This document shows, one piece after another, positions 1 to 5,014 of a stretch of 5,041 bases of DNA (position 1 is the first letter of the stretch; every line of letters begins with the position of its first letter). Source of the stretch: Rickettsiales bacterium (GTDB lineage Bacteria > Pseudomonadota > Alphaproteobacteria > Rickettsiales > JALZUV01). The notes below the pieces were generated by a model, which made no database searches, was not told the DNA's origin, and was given only the letters and a program-made list of their open reading frames with translations. Both the position numbers and the translations under genes were made by a program. Where the stretch lies: assembly GCA_023301245.1 (NCBI GenBank), contig JALZUV010000216.1:1-5041 (forward strand), written 5' to 3'.

Positions 1-26
1 TCAGCTTGTAATTGTTCAAATTCCAT
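1..26 (-). CDS. possible 5' end of an unidentified gene, cut by the window edge
   Basis: Reading the minus strand, an ATG at 26-24 opens a frame MEFEQLQA that runs off the window after eight complete codons. It starts 40 nt past the folC stop codon on the same strand, so it could be the next gene of the folC transcript. No good Shine-Dalgarno is seen; only a short AAG lies just upstream. Eight codons give no information on function, and a chance open frame of this length is common. This is a placeholder for a gene whose body lies outside the window. Confidence 0.25.
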
Positions 27-50
27 ATACTTAGATTAGCACAGACCCGT

Positions 51-70
51 TAAATATTTACTAATATTAG
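51..70. repeat. two abutting 10-bp perfect palindromes at the folC 3' end
   Basis: TAAATATTTA (51-60) and CTAATATTAG (61-70) are each self-complementary and lie directly next to each other; the second contains the folC stop codon. They are almost pure A/T, so any RNA hairpin would be weak, and no T-tract follows on the minus strand. They could be a protein-binding site or simply low-complexity AT sequence. Confidence 0.4.
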
Positions 71-1311
71 ATTGATTCCAATATTAATCCAGAAAAGTAT
101 AAAGAGCCACAAATAACGACAGGCCTTTGATATTTAATAGCTTTTTTAATTGCCTCTTCAAAACCCTGCGTTATTTCTGACGCAACATCGCATTTAATTA
201 AATATTTTTTCAATATATTCGCATTTAAATAGTCATCAATTTCATCAATTTCGGGCAGGAATATAAAATGTGCTGCATCGCGCCATTGCTCAATAAAACC
301 TTCAGCATCCTTATCGGCCTTCATCGCGACTATTAGCACAGGCTTTTGCGGCAAGCCCCTCGCCCATTTCACCAACTCGCGCGCGGCCATCGGGTTATGC
401 GCCCCATCGAGGTAAACAGGAATATCATTGGGCACATACGGCAGTCGCAGCGTTTGCAACCGCGCAGGCCAATAAACAGAGCCCATCGCCTCTACCGCAT
501 GCGCTTGTGTAATTTCGGGGAAACAATGGCGCACACAGGCAATGGCCAATGCCGCATTCGCCATTTGATGCTCGCCCTGCAACACAGGCAGTGGCAGTGC
601 CCAACCGTCAAACTTCCATTGCTCGGCTTCTATTTGATAGCGCCAATTTTCGCCCGCCACATAAAATTCAGCCGAATGCGCGCGAATAGAATCCATCGCC
701 TCACCTTCCTGATGCGCGATAAAGGCCGGCACGCCCTCGCGTAGAATACCCGCCTTTTCTCCCGCGATTTCGGCCAGTGTATTGCCGAGATAATCCTGAT
801 GGTCATAACCTATCGGCGTGATGATGTTGGCCATGGGTTTTGCTAGCACGTTGCTCGCATCAAGCCTGCCGCCTAAGCCTGTTTCTAGCAGCACCACATC
901 GGCTGCAGTTTGGCTGAAGGCGACAAAAGCCGCCGCGGTGGTTGCCTCGTAAAAGGTGCTTGGCACTTGCTCTTGCATATCATAGATGCGCTGCAAAATA
1001 GGCATGAGCTCCTGCTTGCTTATCAACTCGCCAGCCACGCGGATACGTTCTCGGAAACTCACTAAATGCGGCGAGGTGTAAACGTGAACCGTCTTGCCTG
1101 CGGCTTCCAGTACCGCGCGCATAAAGGCGATGGTCGAGCCTTTACCGTTGGTGCCCGCCACATGAATAACAGGCGGCAGTTGTTGATGCGGGTTATCCAA
1201 CGCTTCCAACAACGCATGCATACGCTCTAACCCCAGCGAGATTTCCTTGAGCTGCGGGTTCAGTAATTTCTCTAGCAATGTGGCTAATTCAGCATCCGTA
1301 TCAAACCCCAT
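67..1311 (-). CDS. folC: bifunctional dihydrofolate synthase / folylpolyglutamate synthase
   Basis: FolC is a cytoplasmic Mur-ligase-family enzyme. It joins glutamate to dihydropteroate, giving dihydrofolate, and then lengthens the gamma-linked glutamate tail of reduced folates, using ATP. With the chosen start it is 414 residues, a normal length. Visible motifs: P-loop GTNGKGS at 53-59; YTSPHL at 78-83; LGGRLDASNV at 146-155; DH at 170-171; EKAGIL at 185-190, whose K186 matches the family's carbamylated lysine; and LDGAHNP at 301-307 in the C-terminal ligase domain. The open frame extends 12 codons upstream to 1347, but GGAG at 1322-1319 lies 7 nt before the ATG at 1311, so I start there; the ATG at 1314 is the alternative. 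It overlaps the folKP stop by 11 nt, suggesting translational coupling. Roughly the last 60 codons (71-240) are strikingly AT-rich, about 29% GC by hand count, and rich in Lys, Ile and Asn, unlike the rest. Function is confident; the exact start is less so. Confidence 0.95.
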   Translation of the reverse strand: MGFDTDAELATLLEKLLNPQLKEISLGLERMHALLEALDNPHQQLPPVIHVAGTNGKGSTIAFMRAVLEAAGKTVHVYTSPHLVSFRERIRVAGELISKQELMPILQRIYDMQEQVPSTFYEATTAAAFVAFSQTAADVVLLETGLGGRLDASNVLAKPMANIITPIGYDHQDYLGNTLAEIAGEKAGILREGVPAFIAHQEGEAMDSIRAHSAEFYVAGENWRYQIEAEQWKFDGWALPLPVLQGEHQMANAALAIACVRHCFPEITQAHAVEAMGSVYWPARLQTLRLPYVPNDIPVYLDGAHNPMAARELVKWARGLPQKPVLIVAMKADKDAEGFIEQWRDAAHFIFLPEIDEIDDYLNANILKKYLIKCDVASEITQGFEEAIKKAIKYQRPVVICGSLYFSGLILESI

Positions 1312-2494
1312 CATGCAGCTCCACATTATGTACACGCAAATAATCAACGCCTTGCGCTGCTAATTGTTTGGAGAATTTCAACGTTAACGCATCGCGTTCA
1401 CCGTCAAATAATTTCATAAAACTCTTGCGCGAGTGGCCGACAAATAGCGGCACAGCTAAAAGATGGAACTCGGCAATTCGCTCAATTAACTCCACTGATT
1501 GCTCGGCCGTTTTACCGAAACCAATACCAATATCGAAAATAATACGCTCCTTCGGCAAACCTAATTGTTCGCAAACCACTATTTTAGCATGAGCAAATTT
1601 CAACAATTCATCCACTACATCGCCCTCCAAGGTGAGCGATGGATCTGCTGGAACGCTTAAAGAGTGCATTAACACATATTTAGCGGATTCGTGATTGGCG
1701 ACGGCTACCACCAACGCCTCATTGCTCGCGGCGGATACATCATTTATCCAATCGACACCTTTTGCTAGGGCAAGCTGCGCCGTGCTAGCATGGCGAGTAT
1801 CAACGCTGATAATGCTCTTACCTACCAACGCTTCGAGCACGGGCTCTAGCCGCTTCCATTCTTCTAGCGCGCTCACGGGTGCGGCATTGGGGCGGGTCGA
1901 TTCTGCGCCGATATCTAACACCGTCGCGCCCTGCTCTATCAAAGCTAACGCATGGGTAATCGCTTTTTTGGGCGAGAAGTAATCGCCACCATCGGAAAAA
2001 CTATCAGGCGTTACATTTACAATGCCGACTATTTTTGTAGGTTGATGCTGCGCTATTTTTTTGCGCGTGACAGGGTGAAGCCAATCGCCCGCCACTTGCT
2101 TTAGTGGCACCATAACAAAGTCCCGCACTAGCATTTGCGGGTGCGGCACTTGTAAGTCATCCTCGTCAATAACCTCACTGCCATAGAGGATAATATCTAA
2201 GTCAATTGTACGGGGGCTCCATAGGCCTTGCTTTTGGCGACCTTGCTCTTGTTCAACTTGCTGTAGACGATGAAGCAATTCACAGGCTGATAGTTTGGTT
2301 TCGCCCACTAATATTGCATTGAGAAAAGGCTTATCCCAATCGGCGGGCGAAGCATCAAGCAGCAAGGCGGGAGTTTCGATAATATCGGATATTTTTGCCG
2401 CGTGAATATCGCTGGAAAGCGCCGCGACTGCCGCATCAATATGCTGCTGCCTATCGCCCAAATTACTGCCCAAACCAATTGCGACCTTCACCAT
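1301..2494 (-). CDS. folKP: fused HPPK-DHPS: hydroxymethyl-dihydropterin pyrophosphokinase / dihydropteroate synthase
   Basis: This 397-residue cytoplasmic protein carries two consecutive folate enzymes. Residues 1-150 are HPPK: GLGSNLGD at 7-14, FLNA at 57-60, RTIDLDIILYG at 95-105 with the Mg-binding pair D98/D100, and PHPQMLVRDFVMVPL at 117-131. It pyrophosphorylates 6-hydroxymethyl-dihydropterin with ATP. Residues 153-397 are the DHPS TIM barrel: GIVNVTPDSFSDGG at 157-170, DIGAESTRP at 194-202, VDTRHASTAQLAL at 231-243, INDVSA at 250-255, DIGIGFGKT at 321-329, FVGHSRKSF at 351-359 and YLRVHN at 385-390. It condenses the product with p-aminobenzoate, the step blocked by sulfonamides. Departures from the usual DHPS: LMHSLS replaces LMHM-type sequence at 275-280, DIG replaces DPG at 321-323, and the chain ends seven residues after RVHN, so the last helix is short. 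The barrel is about 245 residues, against about 280 in E. coli. The ATG at 2494 has only a weak upstream SD; an in-frame TGA 11 codons upstream limits extension. It is the first gene of the folKP-folC pair. Confidence 0.95.
   Translation of the reverse strand: MVKVAIGLGSNLGDRQQHIDAAVAALSSDIHAAKISDIIETPALLLDASPADWDKPFLNAILVGETKLSACELLHRLQQVEQEQGRQKQGLWSPRTIDLDIILYGSEVIDEDDLQVPHPQMLVRDFVMVPLKQVAGDWLHPVTRKKIAQHQPTKIVGIVNVTPDSFSDGGDYFSPKKAITHALALIEQGATVLDIGAESTRPNAAPVSALEEWKRLEPVLEALVGKSIISVDTRHASTAQLALAKGVDWINDVSAASNEALVVAVANHESAKYVLMHSLSVPADPSLTLEGDVVDELLKFAHAKIVVCEQLGLPKERIIFDIGIGFGKTAEQSVELIERIAEFHLLAVPLFVGHSRKSFMKLFDGERDALTLKFSKQLAAQGVDYLRVHNVELHDGV
1319..1322 (-). promoter_or_regulatory. 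Shine-Dalgarno of folC inside the end of folKP
   Basis: On the minus strand GGAG sits in the last codons of folKP. It is 7 nt from the ATG at 1311 and only 4 nt from the ATG at 1314. The spacing decides the folC start in favour of 1311 and places initiation 11 nt before folKP translation terminates. Confidence 0.65.
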
Positions 2495-2542
2495 TGCGCC
2501 AAGATGATGGATTTCTACTAAAAATCAAGGTAACAGAAGAAT
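2495..2542. promoter_or_regulatory. divergent intergenic spacer between folKP and pabC
   Basis: Only 48 nt separate two divergent start codons, so the promoters of both folate operons must lie here or reach into the 5' coding ends. No convincing -35/-10 pair was found on either strand. The AT-rich part contains a short imperfect symmetry, GATTT (2510-2514) and AAATC (2522-2526). For pabC, AAGG at 2527-2530 is 12 nt from the ATG and AGAAGA at 2535-2540 is very close to it, so ribosome-binding signals are modest. Shared control of both operons is inferred from the geometry only. Confidence 0.5.
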
Positions 2543-3352
2543 ATGTCTATCGTTTATGTTAAAGGCGAATATGTCGCCGCCGTGGATGCGAAAATCTCAA
2601 TCTATGAGCGAGGGTTTCGTTTTGGCGATGGGCTATTTGAATCTATCCGCATTGCAGGCGGGCAAACCAAGCATCTGCAGCGTCATTTGCGCCGCTTAGA
2701 TAAAGGCCTAGAAACCTTACGCTTTAACCCCATGACTGAATCGCTGGAAGAGATAAGCGAAACTCTTATCGAAAAGAATAAGGCGCAAGAAGGCATATTA
2801 CGCCTCTGCGTTAGCCGAGGCATCGGCAGCCAAGGCTACTTACCAAACGTAAAAACCTCCCCCACAATTATCGCCGAACTTCTTCCCCTACCTGAATTAT
2901 CAGAAGACCCCATCACATTATGGCTGGCCAATTGGCAGAAGCCTTCACGCAAAAGCCTGCCCGTAGAAGCAAAATTAATGCAAGGCGTGAACTCCACCCT
3001 CGCCCGCTTAGAGGCACAGGATAACAACTGCGATGAAGCCCTCATGCTAAACGCCCAAGGTGCTATATGCGAAGCTAGCAGCGCCAATATTTTTTGGCGA
3101 ACAGGCGGGCTTATCTATACACCTGCCGTTAAATGCGGGTTACTACCCGGCATCGCGCGGGAAATTTTGCTGGAGGAAATGCAGGTACAGCAAGCCGCCT
3201 TCGACCTAGATAACCTCCGCCTTGCCGATAGCGTGATGCTTTGTAATTCCATCCGTGGTGCCATGCCCGTTTACAGTCTGCAACCACAAGGTTGGAACTG
3301 GAACGATGATTCGCTGGCCACCCAAGCCCAAGGATTGCTTGATGCAGCTTAA
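2543..3352 (+). CDS. pabC: aminodeoxychorismate lyase (PLP-dependent, class IV aminotransferase fold)
   Basis: The 269-residue protein belongs to the class IV PLP family with branched-chain and D-amino acid aminotransferases. As PabC it removes pyruvate from 4-amino-4-deoxychorismate to release p-aminobenzoate in the cytoplasm. Visible features: YERGFRFGDGLFESIRI at 21-37; SRGIGSQGY at 91-99, close to the RGxGxRGY signature of lyases but with Gln for Arg; candidate Schiff-base lysine K144 in VEAKLMQGVN; CEASSANIFW at 176-185 with E177 as the likely partner of the PLP ring nitrogen; LLPGIAR at 200-206; and CNSIRGAMPV at 234-243, typical of lyases. Length is normal. The segment after K144 reads LMQGVN where lyases usually have a xLN-type triplet, so the lysine context is unusual though the spacing to LARLEA fits. 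The family alone cannot exclude a D-amino acid or branched-chain aminotransferase. The 11-nt overlap with pabB is the strongest support for the lyase call. Confidence 0.88.
   Translation: MSIVYVKGEYVAAVDAKISIYERGFRFGDGLFESIRIAGGQTKHLQRHLRRLDKGLETLRFNPMTESLEEISETLIEKNKAQEGILRLCVSRGIGSQGYLPNVKTSPTIIAELLPLPELSEDPITLWLANWQKPSRKSLPVEAKLMQGVNSTLARLEAQDNNCDEALMLNAQGAICEASSANIFWRTGGLIYTPAVKCGLLPGIAREILLEEMQVQQAAFDLDNLRLADSVMLCNSIRGAMPVYSLQPQGWNWNDDSLATQAQGLLDAA
3330..3334 (+). promoter_or_regulatory. Shine-Dalgarno of pabB inside the end of pabC
   Basis: AAGGA lies 7 nt before the ATG at 3342, an ideal spacing, within the last codons of pabC. It fixes the pabB start at 3342 rather than at the longer open-frame ATG at 3255. 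Confidence 0.75.
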
Positions 3353-4568
3353 CTGGTGCGACCCTATAAAATTCGCAAGGCGCTATGCGGGTTACGACTC
3401 GCTCGTGTTTTTGCACAGCAGTTTGCAACACCCTGAACATGGCGTGCTTTCGGTTTTAGCCATCAACCAATCGACGCAAGTTACGGGCACATGGGACGAT
3501 TTACAATCTGCCCTCACCCCTCAAGCTGATACGCCGTGGTGTCAGCGCTGGTTTGGCTTCATCGGTTATGAATGCGGGGTAAACTCGAAACTGCCGAGCG
3601 CCACCACTGCCCTGCCCAACCTATGGTTTGCGCAATATAAAACTGTGTTCGTCTTTAACCATCAAACCCAAACGCTGCATCGCCATGGCGAAGATTCACC
3701 TGAAAAACTTATCAATCCACAACCCGCCGCTGCTGTCGCGAGCCTCCATAGCAATATGGATAAACAACGCTACCTACAAACGGTGGAACAAACGCTCGAA
3801 CAAATTGCCGCAGGCGAGTTCTATCAAGCCAACATCACTCGTAAATTTTTTGGCGAATTTAAATCCGCGCCAGATAGCTATCAGCTCTTCAGCAGCCTGT
3901 GCGACATTAGCCCCGCCAGCTACAGCGCCTATATAAAGCATGAAGGTTCGGCTATTTTATCCTCCAGCCCTGAATGTTTCCTTACCATTGATGCTACAGG
4001 AAGGGTCGAGTCGCGCCCGATTAAAGGCACGGCTCCGCGCGATAGCGACCCCAGCACCCTCGCCAATAGCACTAAAGACCGCGCTGAAAACCTAATGATT
4101 GTCGATTTAATGCGCAACGACCTCTCGCATCATTGCAAAGCAGGCAGCGTTAAAACTCACAAACTCTTCGAGGTTACCAGTTACGCCACCTTACACCATA
4201 TGGCCAGCACCGTGACAGGCCAGCGCAACCCCACCGCCACCAGCCTAGAGGTTATCCGCGGATGTTTCCCACCAGGCTCGATGACAGGCGCGCCGAAAAA
4301 AGCCGTCATGCAATGGTGCGAACAAGCCGAGCAACAGCAGCGCGGCCTTTATAGTGGCACCATCGGTTGGATAGCACCTGATGGCCAAGCCGACCTATCG
4401 GTCGTTATTCGCACGCTGATTATTCACGACAAGCAATTTGAATTCCAAGTGGGCGGCGGTATCGTTGCTGATTCCACCCCACTCAGCGAATGGCGCGAAA
4501 CGTTGATTAAGGCAGATGCCATAAAACAGTGTCTCGCCATCGAAGCAGGTACGCTAGAAAAGCTGTAA
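3342..4568 (+). CDS. pabB: aminodeoxychorismate synthase component I
   Basis: PabB converts chorismate and ammonia to 4-amino-4-deoxychorismate in the cytoplasm; a PabA glutaminase normally supplies the ammonia. The protein is 408 residues, somewhat shorter than E. coli PabB (about 450). N-terminal region: LVFLHSS at 21-27 and GFIGYE at 72-77. Chorismate-binding domain from about 140: YQANITR at 161-167, SSSPECF at 207-213, PIKGTAPRDSD at 226-236, ENLMIVDLMRNDL at 249-261, FPPGSMTGAPK at 309-319, RGLYSG at 334-339 and GGGIVADS at 371-378. K228 in PIKGT is the decisive residue: PabB enzymes carry this nucleophilic lysine, whereas anthranilate synthase TrpE usually has PIAGT. No glutaminase or lyase domain is fused. 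The start at 3342 has a strong SD and gives an 11-nt overlap with pabC; the ATG at 3255 would add 29 residues with no recognisable PabB sequence and overlap pabC by 98 nt. Confidence 0.95.
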   Translation: MQLNWCDPIKFARRYAGYDSLVFLHSSLQHPEHGVLSVLAINQSTQVTGTWDDLQSALTPQADTPWCQRWFGFIGYECGVNSKLPSATTALPNLWFAQYKTVFVFNHQTQTLHRHGEDSPEKLINPQPAAAVASLHSNMDKQRYLQTVEQTLEQIAAGEFYQANITRKFFGEFKSAPDSYQLFSSLCDISPASYSAYIKHEGSAILSSSPECFLTIDATGRVESRPIKGTAPRDSDPSTLANSTKDRAENLMIVDLMRNDLSHHCKAGSVKTHKLFEVTSYATLHHMASTVTGQRNPTATSLEVIRGCFPPGSMTGAPKKAVMQWCEQAEQQQRGLYSGTIGWIAPDGQADLSVVIRTLIIHDKQFEFQVGGGIVADSTPLSEWRETLIKADAIKQCLAIEAGTLEKL

Positions 4569-4605
4569 TTTATTTCAGCTATTTTCTAACAAGCTGTTAA
4601 ATAAA
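4569..4605 (+). terminator. weak AT-rich hairpin after pabB, possible terminator
   Basis: Starting right after the pabB stop codon, TTTATTT-CAGCT (4569-4580) can pair with AGCTG-TT-AAATAAA (4592-4605), leaving a TT bulge and an 11-nt loop. Only three of the pairs are G-C and no run of T follows, so this is not a classical intrinsic terminator. A second AT-only symmetry, TAAATAA (4598-4604) and TTATTTA (4607-4613), overlaps its right arm. Termination here, or rho-dependent ending, is an inference. Confidence 0.3.
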
Positions 4606-4675
4606 ATTATTTATCGGCCTCCCCCTCACACTCCAACAAATAAAAAACTGTCGCAAAACCACGGTTAGCGCCATT

Positions 4676-4684
4676 TTATCCACA
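4676..4684 (+). promoter_or_regulatory. perfect DnaA-box 9-mer
   Basis: TTATCCACA matches the high-affinity E. coli DnaA box exactly (the R1/R4 type). It lies in noncoding DNA 128 bp upstream of the lipoprotein start. DnaA acts both as initiator and as a transcription factor at isolated boxes, so local gene control is possible. Binding is inferred from sequence alone. Confidence 0.45.
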
Positions 4685-4694
4685 GTGTGTGACA

Positions 4695-4722
4695 TTTACC
4701 CACATGAAGCTATGCATAAAAT
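4695..4722 (+). promoter_or_regulatory. candidate sigma-70-type promoter for the lipoprotein gene
   Basis: TTTACC (4695-4700, 4/6 to TTGACA) and TAAAAT (4717-4722, 5/6 to TATAAT) are separated by 16 bp, predicting transcription from about 4729 and a leader of about 75 nt. A weaker alternative is TTGTAT (4749-4754) with TAGATT (4771-4776). GGAACTT at 4730-4736 matches the -35 element of sigma-E-type promoters, but no correctly spaced -10 partner is seen. The choice among these is uncertain. Confidence 0.3.
4696..4704 (+). promoter_or_regulatory. second DnaA-box-like 9-mer (8/9 match)
   Basis: TTACCCACA differs from the consensus only at the fourth base. It has the same orientation as the perfect box and starts exactly 20 bp downstream of it, about two helical turns, so both would face the same side of the DNA. 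It overlaps the candidate -35 element at 4695-4700. Confidence 0.3.
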
Positions 4723-4729
4723 GCATAGC
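4709..4729. repeat. 21-bp perfect inverted repeat, possible operator
   Basis: GCTATGCAT (4709-4717) and ATGCATAGC (4721-4729) are perfect reverse complements around an AAA spacer. The repeat covers the candidate -10 element TAAAAT, a position where a dimeric repressor would block transcription. If the transcript starts further upstream it could instead form an RNA stem with a 3-nt loop. No regulator family is recognised from the arms. Confidence 0.6.
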
Positions 4730-4791
4730 GGAACTTCTAAAGAGGCAATTGTATGCTCTCAATAAATAGGTAGATTACATCCATGAACAAC

Positions 4792-4795
4792 GGAG
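4792..4795 (+). promoter_or_regulatory. Shine-Dalgarno of the lipoprotein gene
   Basis: GGAG lies 8 nt before the ATG at 4804. The in-frame ATG at 4783 has no such signal at suitable distance, so the start is placed at 4804. Confidence 0.7.
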
Positions 4796-4803
4796 ATAAA
4801 ATC

Positions 4804-4992
4804 ATGAAACGAATCGCGAAAATCACTCTCGCTTTTGCTGCATTGCTTGCTGTATCTGCCTGTGCCCAGCCTAACAGCCAAGCACAAGTGTTCAAAAATT
4901 ACGATTACTCATCTGACTATAATAGCTATGGTTATGATACCGCTTACGCGCCTGCTGAAAGCAACGCATTTAAAATGAATAATTACTACTAA
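4804..4992 (+). CDS. small tyrosine-rich lipoprotein of unknown function
   Basis: The 62-residue product begins with a classic lipoprotein signal: MKR, a hydrophobic stretch (about residues 5-17) and the lipobox VSAC ending at C20. Signal peptidase II would release a 43-residue lipid-anchored peptide. Residue +2 is Ala rather than Asp, which in the enterobacterial Lol rule favours the outer membrane; this rule may not hold in every lineage. The mature part has eight tyrosines (33, 35, 39, 42, 44, 48, 61, 62), six of them within residues 33-48 mixed with Asp, Ser, Asn and Gly, and it ends in NNYY. It has no further hydrophobic segment and no cysteine beyond the anchor. It does not look like entericidin or another small lipoprotein I know. 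An in-frame ATG at 4783 would add seven polar residues and spoil the signal peptide. It is followed by a likely terminator, so it appears to be a single-gene unit unrelated to the folate genes. Confidence 0.8.
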   Translation: MKRIAKITLAFAALLAVSACAQPNSQAQVFKNYDYSSDYNSYGYDTAYAPAESNAFKMNNYY

Positions 4993-5014
4993 ACGATTGC
5001 TCTCGTTCAATAGT

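Noticed and set aside
346..744. Open frames opposite folC, folKP, pabC and pabB, including 346-744, 1368-1592, 1695-1982, 2836-3087, 3129-3440, 3628-3936 and 3929-4117
   Set aside because: Each lies within a well-supported conserved gene in another frame, shows no recognisable domain and has an arbitrary composition, so they are shadow frames.
1312..1347. A 12-codon N-terminal extension of folC beginning MIICVYIMW
   Set aside because: It overlaps the conserved DYLRVHN end of folKP, and the ATG at 1311 has a correctly spaced GGAG. FolC homologs typically begin close to this point.
3255..3341. A 29-codon upstream extension of pabB from the ATG at 3255
   Set aside because: It lies wholly inside pabC in another frame, has no PabB-like residues, and the ATG at 3342 has a well-spaced AAGGA.
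4597..4614. CtrA-like TTAA-N7-TTAA half-sites in the AT-rich gap
   Set aside because: Only the first TTAA is present; the second half-site reads TATT, and such matches are common by chance in AT-rich DNA.
4704..4769. A 21-codon frame (MKLCIKCIAELL...) in the gap before the lipoprotein gene
   Set aside because: It has no Shine-Dalgarno and is largely the translated inverted repeat; a chance frame of this length is expected.
4783..4803. The upstream in-frame ATG as lipoprotein start
   Set aside because: It lacks an SD at usable spacing and would put seven polar residues before the signal peptide, whereas the ATG at 4804 follows GGAG by 8 nt.
4569..4803. A replication origin suggested by the DnaA-like boxes and AT-rich DNA
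   Set aside because: Only one perfect and one imperfect box are seen, with no box cluster, no AT-rich 13-mer repeats and no origin-linked genes nearby. A regulatory role is simpler.
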